Source: JALZDI01 sp965653225 (GTDB lineage: Bacteria; Actinomycetota; Actinomycetes; Propionibacteriales; Nocardioidaceae). Taken from it: a stretch of 11,861 nt of DNA. Below the pieces are notes generated by a model that was not told the origin of the DNA, did no database searches, and saw nothing but the letters and a program-made list of their open reading frames with translations. The stretch covers positions 1-11,861 of the forward strand of contig CBFGZI010000118.1 of NCBI GenBank assembly GCA_965653225.1. The letters run 5' to 3'. This document shows positions 1-6,275 of the stretch, in pieces; position 1 is the stretch's first letter, and each line of letters starts with the position of its first letter. Both the position numbers and the translations under genes were made by a program.

Positions 1-93
1 GACGTTCTCGATCTGCCCGCCGGGCTGGTCCTCGTGGGCGCCCCGGGCGCGCGCCGCTCCGCCCATGCCGTCCAAGCCAGGAAGGCCGCTCAT
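1..93 (-). CDS. Possible start of TadC-like pilus assembly protein (partial)
   Basis: An ATG on the minus strand overlaps the TGA stop of tadB by 4 nt, and the frame stays open for 31 codons to the window edge. In Tad operons tadB is normally followed by tadC, a second GspF-type inner-membrane protein, and the other junctions in this operon use the same overlap. The visible residues are Gly/Ala rich and hydrophilic, not the hydrophobic start expected of TadC. The true start could therefore lie beyond the edge, or the gene could be something else. The identity rests on position alone. Confidence 0.4.
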   Translation of the reverse strand, partial: MSGLPGLDGMGGAARARGAHEDQPGGQIENV

Positions 94-917
94 GCCTGCA
101 CCTGGTCGGCCAGCCGCTCGACCCAGAGCGTGCCGGCGAGCGCCAGCCCCACACCGACCAGCAGCAGTGCGTTGCCCGCGGGAGTCGACAGCAGCAGGAC
201 GACCGGATGCCCACCCAGGCCCGCGCCGAGCATCAGACCGAACACCGGCAGCATCGCGAGCAGCCGCGCCGTCGCACGCGCCGGCGCCAGCGACGCGGCC
301 ACCTCGACGCGGACCTCGTCGTCGGCTCGCAGCCCCTCCGACACCTGCTGCAGCGACGCGGCCAGACCCGACCCGGAGCCCTCGGCGACCTGCCAGGCCG
401 CCGCGGCCGTCGCCAGGCCCCCGCAGCCGGGACCAGCGGATGCCCGCCGCAGCGCGGCCGGGACGTCACCGCCGAGGACCGCGGCGCGTGCGGCGGCGCA
501 CAGCCCCTGGTGCGCCTCGGACGCGCGATGTAGGGCGAGGCCCGGCGGCTGCCCTGCGCGCAGCTCGGCGACCAGCGCGTAGCAGGCCTCGAAGGTCTGG
601 CGCCTCCCGAGGTCGGCGCGGCGGCGACTTCGAGCAGCCGAGTGCATCCAGGCGGCTCCACCGGCGACCAGGGCTGCCGAGGCTGTCAGCAGCACCGCCG
701 AGGGGCCGAGCAGGGCCAGCAGCACCGCACCGCCCGCCGCGGCAACCGCCGCGAAGGCCATCGACCCGGCCGGTCGTCGAAGCCGAGGCCCGCGTCGCAG
801 GCCGGCGGCCGAGGCGGCATCGTCACGCGAGCCGGTGGCGAGCCGGGGTGGGCCGGGCCGGAGCAGCAGCGCCACGCACAGGCCGGCCAGCGTCGCGCTC
901 GTCAACAGAACGGTCAC
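90..917 (-). CDS. tadB: TadB-like type II secretion F family protein
   Basis: Predicted inner-membrane platform protein of a Tad (Flp) pilus, 275 aa. TadB and TadC are thought to couple the TadA ATPase to pilin assembly. An N-terminal hydrophobic segment (about 2-20) is followed by two more (about 52-70 and 73-90). A cytoplasmic helical T2SSF-type domain (about 105-215) contains an 'AGQPPGLAL' turn and a 'WQVAEGSGSGLAASL' stretch typical of the family. Two hydrophobic helices close the protein (about 218-236 and 248-266). The start is a GTG overlapping the tadA stop by 4 nt (914-917), so translation is probably coupled. It is a short, single-F-domain protein, as usual in actinobacterial Tad loci. 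Family is fairly certain; the TadB versus TadC label comes from gene order. Confidence 0.85.
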   Translation of the reverse strand: MTVLLTSATLAGLCVALLLRPGPPRLATGSRDDAASAAGLRRGPRLRRPAGSMAFAAVAAAGGAVLLALLGPSAVLLTASAALVAGGAAWMHSAARSRRRADLGRRQTFEACYALVAELRAGQPPGLALHRASEAHQGLCAAARAAVLGGDVPAALRRASAGPGCGGLATAAAAWQVAEGSGSGLAASLQQVSEGLRADDEVRVEVAASLAPARATARLLAMLPVFGLMLGAGLGGHPVVLLLSTPAGNALLLVGVGLALAGTLWVERLADQVQA

Positions 918-2083
918 CGCGACGCCTCCGCCTCCCGCAGCAGGCGGTGGAGCCGGCCGGCACCGTCGCCCGTGCCGATGCCTCCGCCGGCGCTGAAGGT
1001 CACGGCCGTGACCGCGCGAACCACGCCGTCGACAGGCACCAGCACCGCGATCTCGGCCACCCGGCGTCTGCCGTCGGCGCCACGGTGCAGATGCACGACC
1101 GCGTCGACCGCGGCCGCGACCTGGGCGTGCGCGGCCTCACGCGACAGTCCGGCGCACACGGCGAGCGACTCCAGGCGGGTGGGTACGTCGGACGCGGAGT
1201 TGGCGTGCAACGTGCCGCATCCGCCCTCGTGGCCGGTGTTGAGCGCCGCGAGCAGGTCGACGACCTCGGCCCCTCGCACCTCCCCCACGACCAGCCGGTC
1301 GGGCCGCATCCGCAGCGCCTGACGGACGAGGTCCTGCAGCGTGATCTCACCGGCACCCTCGAGGTTGGGCCGGCGCGCCTCGAGCGTGACCACGTGCGGA
1401 TGGCGGGGCCGGAGCTCGGCGGCGTCCTCGACCAGCACCAGCCGCTCGTGCTGCGCGACCGCCGACAGCAGGGTCGCAAGCAGAGTCGTCTTGCCTGAGC
1501 CCGTGCCGCCGCTGACCAGGAACGCCACCCTCGCCTCGACCATCGCCAGCAGCAGGTCACGACCCTCGACCGGGATGCTGCCCGCCGCCACCAGGTCGTC
1601 GAGGTCGAACGTCCGGCGTGCGGGAACCCGCAGCGACAGGCAGGTGCCGGGCTGCGCCACCGGCGCCAGCACTGCGTGGAACCGGCACCCGTCGCGCAGG
1701 CGCACGTCGACGTAGGGGCTCGCGTCGTCGAGCCGGCGACCGCCGGAGGCGGCCAGTCGCTGGGCCAGCCGGCGCACGGCCGCGTCATCGGGGAAACGGA
1801 CGGTGGTCAGCTCGAGACCCTCGCCCCGGTCGACGTAGACCTCGCCCGGTCCGTTGACCAGCACGTCGGTCACGTCCGGCTGCAGCAGAAGGTCCTGCAG
1901 CGGACCCGCGCCCACTACGTCGCGGCGCAGCGCGTCGACGACCGCCAGCACCGCGGCGTCGCCGACCAGCCTTCCGTCGGAGCGCAGCGCCGCTGCGACC
2001 CGGTCGGGCGTCGGCTCGGCGCCGGTCGTCGCCAGCCGGGCGCGGACCGAGTCGAGGGTCTGCTGCGCGACCTCTGCGCTCAT
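914..2083 (-). CDS. tadA: TadA/CpaF-type pilus assembly ATPase
   Basis: Cytoplasmic hexameric secretion ATPase of the PulE/VirB11 superfamily that powers Tad pilus assembly, 389 aa. An N-terminal domain includes 'DPV..VNGPGEVYVDRG'-like sequence typical of CpaF (about 65-85). The ATPase core has a Walker A 'GGTGSGKTT' (about 192-200), an Asp-box/Walker B 'LVLVEDAAE' (about 215-223), the 'LRMRPDRLVVGEVRGAE' segment (about 257-273), and a His box 'GTLHANS' (about 290-296). I chose the ATG at 2083 because it overlaps the ssd stop by 4 nt and because CpaF homology begins there; the frame stays open to an ATG at 2164, but that would add 27 residues inside ssd. All catalytic motifs are intact. Confidence 0.92.
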   Translation of the reverse strand: MSAEVAQQTLDSVRARLATTGAEPTPDRVAAALRSDGRLVGDAAVLAVVDALRRDVVGAGPLQDLLLQPDVTDVLVNGPGEVYVDRGEGLELTTVRFPDDAAVRRLAQRLAASGGRRLDDASPYVDVRLRDGCRFHAVLAPVAQPGTCLSLRVPARRTFDLDDLVAAGSIPVEGRDLLLAMVEARVAFLVSGGTGSGKTTLLATLLSAVAQHERLVLVEDAAELRPRHPHVVTLEARRPNLEGAGEITLQDLVRQALRMRPDRLVVGEVRGAEVVDLLAALNTGHEGGCGTLHANSASDVPTRLESLAVCAGLSREAAHAQVAAAVDAVVHLHRGADGRRRVAEIAVLVPVDGVVRAVTAVTFSAGGGIGTGDGAGRLHRLLREAEASR

Positions 2084-3216
2084 GCGGCACCCGACCTCGC
2101 CGCGAACACCTGCTCCAGCAGCCGGCGACATCCGCGCGCGAGCGGCCCGCGCCGGCGACGCCACAGTCCCTCCCCGGCGTCGAGGGCCGCGTCGATACCG
2201 CGCTCGGGGCGCATCTCCAGCGCCAGCGGCAGGCCGAGGCTGTCACTGACCAGCGGCCCGTCCAGACCGCCCGGGCCGGGACCGCGTACGACGAGCTCGA
2301 CGCTGGTGCTGACCGTGCCCAGCGCGGCCGCGACCCTGGCGGCCGCCGCAACCGCACGCACCTCCGCCGGCAGGACGAGGTAGGTCGTGTCGACCTCCAG
2401 CAGCACCTCTTCGACCGCCGGGTCGAGGCGCCGGGGCAGGTCGACCACCACCTCGTCGTGGCCACGACGTCCGGCGGACACGACCTCGCGCATCACCGCG
2501 GGCGGCACCACGGAGAGGTCGCCGCGGTCCCACGACAGGACCCCGAGCGTGCCGACCCGCGGGAGCGCGTCACGCAGGGACGAGGCGCTGACCCGGCCCG
2601 AGGTGCCCATCAGGTCGGGCCAGCGGACGCCGGGCACGGTCTCGCTGCCCAGCACCAGGTCGAGCCCGCCGCCGAGCGGGTCGCCGTCGAGGAGGAAGGC
2701 CCGGGCACCCATGCCGGCGGCGGCGACCGCGAGCGCGGCCGCGAAGGTGGACGCGCCGCCACCGCCGCATCCGCCCACCACGGCGGCGGTGAGCGAAGGG
2801 CGAACCTGTGCGTCGACGGTGTCGGCCAGCCGGCCGACCAGCACGCCCTCGGAGTCGGTCGACGCGACCACCTCCTCGGCGCCGGCGGCCATGGCCTGTC
2901 GCCAGGTCGCGACCCGCTCCGGGGTGTCGGTCACGACCAGGACACCGCGACGGCGCGGTGGTGAGGACGCGGCCACACCGGTGAGCAGGTCGTCGCCGAC
3001 GAGGACGAGGGATGCACCGGTCCACAGCCGGCGTGCCGCACCGGGGTCGGTGGCGACGTCGGGAGTGACGCCGGCGGCCGCGGCGAGCCGAAGGAGGGAG
3101 TCGAGCATCGCCTCGTCGGCGGTGACGACCAGCGGCCGGGAGGCGGGAGAGCCCGGGAGTGGTCCGGAACCGGATGGCGGGTCGGTGGCTGCGTCGAGGG
3201 AGTCCGCGTCGTCCAT
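2080..3216 (-). CDS. ssd: Ssd: CpaE/MinD-like septum-site/pilus-localisation protein
   Basis: 378 aa, first gene of the Tad operon and probable orthologue of M. tuberculosis Rv3660c (Ssd), a MinD/ParA-like protein linked to septum inhibition; CpaE-type relatives position Tad machinery. A receiver-like N-terminal region (about 28-130) precedes a P-loop fold. The P-loop reads 'GGCGGGGAST' (about 148-157), so the ParA/MinD lysines are absent. A switch I-like 'FLLDGDPLGGGLDLVLG' follows at 174-190, and the segment around 'EVVVDLPRRLD' is in the Walker B position. The C-terminus is Arg/Leu rich. No clear Shine-Dalgarno sequence precedes the ATG at 3216, and the exact start could be a little downstream. 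As I remember it, the lysine loss is shared with actinobacterial Ssd proteins. Family assignment is good; the cellular role is inferred from relatives. Confidence 0.85.
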   Translation of the reverse strand: MDDADSLDAATDPPSGSGPLPGSPASRPLVVTADEAMLDSLLRLAAAAGVTPDVATDPGAARRLWTGASLVLVGDDLLTGVAASSPPRRRGVLVVTDTPERVATWRQAMAAGAEEVVASTDSEGVLVGRLADTVDAQVRPSLTAAVVGGCGGGGASTFAAALAVAAAGMGARAFLLDGDPLGGGLDLVLGSETVPGVRWPDLMGTSGRVSASSLRDALPRVGTLGVLSWDRGDLSVVPPAVMREVVSAGRRGHDEVVVDLPRRLDPAVEEVLLEVDTTYLVLPAEVRAVAAAARVAAALGTVSTSVELVVRGPGPGGLDGPLVSDSLGLPLALEMRPERGIDAALDAGEGLWRRRRGPLARGCRRLLEQVFAARSGAA

Positions 3217-3356
3217 GGCAGCAGGCTGGACCGGGGCGCCCGTCTCCCGCGGTCACAACGCTGGTCCTGTGGACGAGCGAGACGATGCGGGAGGCTGTGG
3301 ATCCAAACCGGACTACCCGCGCGGAAGCGTCATTCCAGCAAAGTGCCCAGACAAGC

Positions 3357-3452
3357 GACAGCCCCCGGCGGGGGGGTGACCGGGGGCTGTCTCAAGGCCG
3401 CGACCCGGGGGGGATAGGTCGCGACCGACCAGCGGCGGGGGGATGCCGCCGG
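3357..3452 (-). ncRNA. 6C small RNA (C-rich-loop hairpin array)
   Basis: Read on the minus strand there are three consecutive hairpins. Hairpin 1 (3452-3429) has an 8-bp stem with one G-U pair and loop AUCCCCCC. Hairpin 2 (3426-3396) has a 10-bp stem with one U-G pair and loop UAUCCCCCCCG. Hairpin 3 (3391-3357) has a perfect 12-bp stem with loop UCACCCCCCCG. Hairpins whose loops carry six or more C are the defining feature of the actinobacterial 6C RNA. In M. tuberculosis this RNA (B11) lies between ssd and Rv3661, exactly this position and strand. Such RNAs are thought to pair with G-rich mRNA sites. Hairpin 3 may double as the terminator, although no U-run follows. Coordinates span the hairpins only; the 5' end is not determined. 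Confidence 0.78.
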
Positions 3453-3651
3453 GCTATGGTTCCCCGTGCTCGAAAGACTCAAACATCCTGGGCTGTAAAC
3501 CCCGATATAAGTGGCTAACGCTCACGAAGACGGACCCCATGGTGTACCCATACTCCCCTAATGAGTCAAACCGCACCGCCGCCGAGTGAGACTTAACACC
3601 CTCCCGGCGGACCTGGCGCTCGATGTGATATCTACCCAGTTTCCGGCTGCC

Positions 3652-3657
3652 TATGCT
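3652..3657 (+). promoter_or_regulatory. -10 element for a leaderless HAD phosphatase mRNA
   Basis: TATGCT fits the actinobacterial TAnnnT -10 and ends 6 nt before the GTG at 3664. Transcription would start at or next to the start codon. No Shine-Dalgarno precedes this GTG and no clear -35 is visible. Confidence 0.5.
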
Positions 3658-3663
3658 GACCGC

Positions 3664-4470
3664 GTGGATCTTCCCGCCGTGTCTCGCACCGCCGCGTTCT
3701 TCGACCTCGACAAGACGATCATCGCCAAGTCGAGCACGCTGGCGTTCAGCCGCCCGTTCTACGAGGGCGGGCTGATCAACCGGCGCACGGTGCTGCGCAG
3801 CGGCTACTCGCAGTTCGTGTACCTGTTCGGCGGCGCCGACCACGACCAGATGGAGCGGATGCGGCAGTACCTGTCCGCGCTGGCCACCGGATGGGACGTG
3901 CAGACCGTCAAGGACATCGTGGCCGAGACACTGCACCACATCGTCGACCCGCTCGTGTACGACGAGGCCGTCGACCTGATCGAGGACCACCACACCGCCG
4001 GGCGCGACGTGGTGATCGTGTCCTCGTCCGGCGCGGAGGTGGTGGAGCCGATCGGCGAGATGCTCGGCGCCGACCGGGTGATCGCGACGCGCATGGAGAT
4101 CGAGGGGGGCCGCTACACCGGCGAGATCGACTTCTACGCCTACGCCGACAACAAGGCGACGGCGATGCGCGAGCTGGCTGAGACCGAGGGTTACGACCTG
4201 ACCCGCTCGTTCGCCTACTCCGACTCCGCGACGGACGTCCCGATGCTGGAGGCCGTGGGCCACCCGTACGCCGTCAACCCCGACAAGACGCTGCGCCGCG
4301 TGGCCGGCGAGCGCGGGTGGCCGGTGCTGGACTTCCACAAGCCGGTCGAGCTGCGCAAGCGCGTACGGATGCCGACGAGCCGCACGACGCTGGCCGGGGT
4401 CGCGATCGGTGCGGGCGCCGTCGCCGCGACGGCGGTCGTGCTGGCGTCGCGGCGCCGTCTGCGCCTCTAG
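3664..4470 (+). CDS. HAD-IB family phosphatase (SerB-like, Rv3661-type)
   Basis: 268 aa phosphohydrolase of the HAD subfamily IB, resembling phosphoserine phosphatases. Motif I 'FFDLDKT' gives nucleophile D14 and acid/base D16. Motif II is 'VSSSG' (119-123), motif III lysine is about K164 ('ADNKATAM'), and motif IV is 'YSDSATD' with D187 and D191. The set is complete, so it should be active. The closing stretch 'LAGVAIGAGAVAATAVVLAS' (about 243-262) followed by basic residues looks like a C-terminal membrane anchor, as in Rv3661. I chose GTG 3664 for its -10 position and because homologues begin shortly before 'RTAAFFDLDKTIIAKSS'; GTG 3586 in the same frame would add 26 unconvincing residues. 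Substrate is unknown. Its conserved place beside ssd suggests a link to envelope or pilus biology, but that is inference. Confidence 0.87.
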   Translation: MDLPAVSRTAAFFDLDKTIIAKSSTLAFSRPFYEGGLINRRTVLRSGYSQFVYLFGGADHDQMERMRQYLSALATGWDVQTVKDIVAETLHHIVDPLVYDEAVDLIEDHHTAGRDVVIVSSSGAEVVEPIGEMLGADRVIATRMEIEGGRYTGEIDFYAYADNKATAMRELAETEGYDLTRSFAYSDSATDVPMLEAVGHPYAVNPDKTLRRVAGERGWPVLDFHKPVELRKRVRMPTSRTTLAGVAIGAGAVAATAVVLASRRRLRL

Positions 4471-4717
4471 TGCCACGTTCCCCGTCAGAGGTCGTGGGGG
4501 TTCCGTTTCCCCGCCGACCGGCGTAGAAAGGGGTTCAGCAACAACTGCACGTGGCCGAGTACCCACGCGGCGACCGACCCTTCCCAACAGGGCAATCGTT
4601 TCCGGGCTTGTCCCGGTTCGATGATGAGAGTGGTGCACGCCTGGTAGCCCGGCTGACGTGCCAGCGGCGGCGTTCTCTCCGAGAGGGCGCCGCCTGCATG
4701 TGCGACGACGGCTTTCG
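4471..4717. other. Structured gap between convergent genes
   Basis: 247 bp between two gene ends. Besides the large hairpin at 4666-4694, smaller inverted repeats are CGTGG/CCACG (4550-4554 and 4563-4567), CCGGG/CCCGG (4602-4606 and 4612-4616), GGGG/CCCC (4497-4500 and 4509-4512) and CGCC/GGCG (4512-4515 and 4520-4523). A minus-strand reading frame runs through 4485-4630 without an internal ATG. Its third positions are about 75% G/C by my count, below the real genes here, so I do not call it. It may be 3' UTR structure or an unrecognised RNA. Confidence 0.5.
4666..4694 (-). terminator. Strong hairpin, probable terminator between convergent genes
   Basis: GGCGGCG and CGCCGCC flank an inner CTCT-CCG-AGAG. 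On the plus-strand RNA the two UU/GG positions pair as wobbles, giving a 13-bp stem with a 3-nt loop. It begins 23 nt beyond the stop of the minus-strand Fic-like gene and could also stop plus-strand transcripts. No U-run follows on either strand, which is common in actinobacteria. Confidence 0.5.
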
Positions 4718-5410
4718 TCAGCCCTTCGGCTGCGCCAGCGGCGAGAGCTCCGCTCCCTTGGCGTACGCGGAGGCGCAGTGCAGCAGCCACTGCCGCACCG
4801 CGCTCTGGTCGCCTTCGGTGTAGCTGCGCAGGATCCCCGTGTACGCCCGCGACAGCGCCAGGTGCCCGGCCTCCGGCACCGTCACCGACGCCGGGTCGAC
4901 GGCCCTGTCCACCAGCACCAGACGTTCCGCGGCCCGGGCGACGACACCGTTGCCGCCGGCGAAGGCCTGCGTGGCGACCACCTCGGCGTGCACGACCGCC
5001 GCCACCGCCAACGCCGGTGCGGCCGTGTTCGCGGTGATGCGGGCGGCCAGGTCCGCCAGCCGGTCGCCACCCTGCACCGGACGCCCCAGGTCCTCGTCGG
5101 GGACGTAGCCGCGGGCGGCGAGCGTGTGCATGCGGGCCAGGGCCTGCAGCGGCGAGCGCCGCCACACCGGCAGCAGCCCCAGCAGCTCGGTCGACAGCCG
5201 CACCGGCCCGGTGTCGTCGTACCCCTCGTCCTCGAGCTCGGCGGACGCGCGCGCACCCCGCAACAGCGACTCGGTGGTCAGCTCGGGACCGGTGCGCCGC
5301 AGCCCGCGGTCGCGCAGCAGGGCGTCGATGCTGTCGCGGGCCGCCGCGAGGGCGGAGGGCACACCCTCGAGCCGGGCTACAGCGGCGAAGACGTCGTCTG
5401 TTTCGGACAC
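4718..5410 (-). CDS. Fic-fold protein with degenerate active site
   Basis: 230 aa. The segment 'VVHAEVVATQAF' (139-150) followed by 'AGGNGVVAR' (151-159) aligns without gaps to the Fic core, consensus A-H-Y-x-F-E-x-I-H-P-F-x-(D/E)-G-N-G-R-x-x-R. The catalytic His is Gln148, Pro is Ala149, the acidic residue is Gly152 and the first Arg is Val156. F150, G153-N154-G155 and R159 are kept. Upstream, 'SAELEDEG' (56-63) resembles a worn Fic inhibitory motif, and 'LARMHTLAARG' (91-101) then 'LGRPV' (108-112) fit the Fic N-terminal lobe. Canonical Fic proteins transfer AMP to target hydroxyls; this one probably cannot. The GTG start has a -10 TAGAGT 7 nt upstream. It sits where Rv3662c sits in mycobacteria, and I recall relatives being labelled 'oxidoreductase', with no nucleotide-cofactor motif visible here to support that. 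Confidence 0.6.
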   Translation of the reverse strand: MSETDDVFAAVARLEGVPSALAAARDSIDALLRDRGLRRTGPELTTESLLRGARASAELEDEGYDDTGPVRLSTELLGLLPVWRRSPLQALARMHTLAARGYVPDEDLGRPVQGGDRLADLAARITANTAAPALAVAAVVHAEVVATQAFAGGNGVVARAAERLVLVDRAVDPASVTVPEAGHLALSRAYTGILRSYTEGDQSAVRQWLLHCASAYAKGAELSPLAQPKG

Positions 5411-5417
5411 CGCCCGG

Positions 5418-5423
5418 ACTCTA
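5418..5423 (-). promoter_or_regulatory. -10 element for a leaderless Fic-like gene
   Basis: On the minus strand TAGAGT is followed by 7 nt and then the GTG at 5410. The gene has no Shine-Dalgarno. A clear -35 is not visible. Confidence 0.5.
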
Positions 5424-5454
5424 CTTCTGGGGGCTCGGACCTATGACTGCTTGG

Positions 5455-5460
5455 TAACCT
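5455..5460 (+). promoter_or_regulatory. -10 element for the methyltransferase gene
   Basis: TAACCT is followed by 8 nt and the ATG at 5469, so the transcript would be leaderless or nearly so. It lies 31 nt from the opposing -10 at 5418-5423, so the two divergent promoters share one short control region. Confidence 0.45.
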
Positions 5461-5468
5461 CACCAGCG

Positions 5469-6263
5469 ATGGACGACAGCCTGCGGCGGCGCGCGAAGAC
5501 GTTCGGCGGCATTGCCGATGTCTACGAGCGCACCCGCCCGGGCTATCCCGAGGAGGCCGTGCGCTGGATGGCCGGCAGCTCCCCGGGCCGCGTGCTCGAG
5601 CTCGGAGCCGGAACGGGCAAGCTCACCGGCACGCTGCTCACGCTCGGGCACTCGGTGCTCGCCACCGACCCGGACGCCCGCATGCTGAAGCCGCTGCGCA
5701 AGCGGCTCAAGGGCACCCCCGTGGCTCAGGCCAAGGCCGAGCAGCTGCCGCTCGCCTCGTCCTCGGTCGACACCGTGGTGGCCGCGCATGCCTTCCACTG
5801 GTTCGAGCCCGAGCCGGCACTGGCCGAGATCGCCCGCGTCCTGCGACCCGGCGGCACGCTGGCGGTGGCGTGGAACCTGCGCGACGAGAGCGTGCCGTGG
5901 GTGCGGCGCCTCAGCCGGCTGATCGGCTCGGAACGGCACGAGGACCCGACCGAGCTGCTCGAGGACAGCGGTCTTTTCGACGGCATCGAGCACCACACCT
6001 TCCGCCACTGGCAGGAGGTGCAGCGCGACAGCCTGCTCGGGCTGGTCGAGTCGCGCTCGAGGGTCGCCGACATGCCCGAGGACGAGCGTTCGGCGTTGCT
6101 GACCAAGGTGGGCGAGCTGTACGACGACTACGGCCGCGGTCACGACGGCATGCTGCTGCCGTACCGCTGCGAGGCATTCCGCTGCCGCGTCAGCGGGCTG
6201 GCCAACTTCCGCCGCGAGCAGGACCCGCCGTTCGACGACGGCCTGCTGATCGACTTCTCCTGA
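5469..6263 (+). CDS. Class I SAM-dependent methyltransferase
   Basis: 264 aa cytoplasmic methyltransferase of the Methyltransf_11/25 type. Motif I 'VLELGAGTGKLT' (42-53) binds SAM. The acidic end of strand 2 is in 'VLATDPD' (63-69). 'AEQLPLASSSVDTVVAAHAFHWF' spans about 90-112, and 'VLRPGGTLAVAWN' (124-136) is the usual motif III region. The remainder carries no domain I recognise; it resembles the C-terminal half of UbiE/BioC-like and trans-aconitate methyltransferase-like enzymes of unknown substrate. The ATG at 5469 is chosen because the fold begins here ('RRRAKTFGGIADVYE', as in relatives) and a -10 sits just upstream; an in-frame extension to 5124 lies antisense to the Fic-like gene. Stop is 12 nt before the histidine kinase, so the two are probably cotranscribed. 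Confidence 0.88.
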   Translation: MDDSLRRRAKTFGGIADVYERTRPGYPEEAVRWMAGSSPGRVLELGAGTGKLTGTLLTLGHSVLATDPDARMLKPLRKRLKGTPVAQAKAEQLPLASSSVDTVVAAHAFHWFEPEPALAEIARVLRPGGTLAVAWNLRDESVPWVRRLSRLIGSERHEDPTELLEDSGLFDGIEHHTFRHWQEVQRDSLLGLVESRSRVADMPEDERSALLTKVGELYDDYGRGHDGMLLPYRCEAFRCRVSGLANFRREQDPPFDDGLLIDFS

Positions 6264-6275
6264 CGAAAGCGGCAC

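Larger units (their letters stand above)
3217..3663. other. Intergenic region between ssd and the HAD phosphatase
   Basis: 447 bp without a convincing protein gene. The part next to ssd (3217-3350) shows no clear promoter motif. The middle (3357-3452) carries three G/C-run hairpins read as 6C RNA on the minus strand. The right part (3460-3663) is less GC-rich. It contains an AT-rich 'GATATA' (3504-3509), which would be a TATATC -10 on the minus strand and could drive the RNA, though I see no good -35. Near-identical 9-mers GACTCAAAC (3476-3484) and GAGTCAAAC (3563-3571) are also present. The plus-strand gene's -10 lies at the end. Confidence 0.7.

Noticed and set aside
65..1498. A 477-codon plus-strand frame at the left.
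   Set aside because: Arg/Pro/Ala-rich shadow of tadB and tadA with no recognisable domain.
2084..2164. An upstream ATG start for tadA at 2164.
   Set aside because: It would add 27 residues inside ssd; the ATG at 2083 has the same overlap as the other operon junctions.
3357..3391. Reading the 12-bp hairpin only as a plus-strand terminator.
   Set aside because: No plus-strand gene ends nearby, and two further C-loop hairpins beside it on the minus strand explain it better as part of 6C RNA.
4485..4640. Minus-strand frame encoding about 50 residues between the convergent genes.
   Set aside because: No suitable start or ribosome binding site, and about 75% G/C at third positions against roughly 93% in guaB1. 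More likely non-coding.
4600..4640. GGTTCGA (4615-4621), resembling a tRNA T-arm.
   Set aside because: No acceptor stem, anticodon arm or D-arm can be built around it; the bases take part in a simple CCGGG/CCCGG hairpin.
4718..5410. Naming this gene an oxidoreductase, as I recall for relatives.
   Set aside because: No Rossmann, flavin or metal motif is visible; the only recognisable pattern is the degenerate Fic core.
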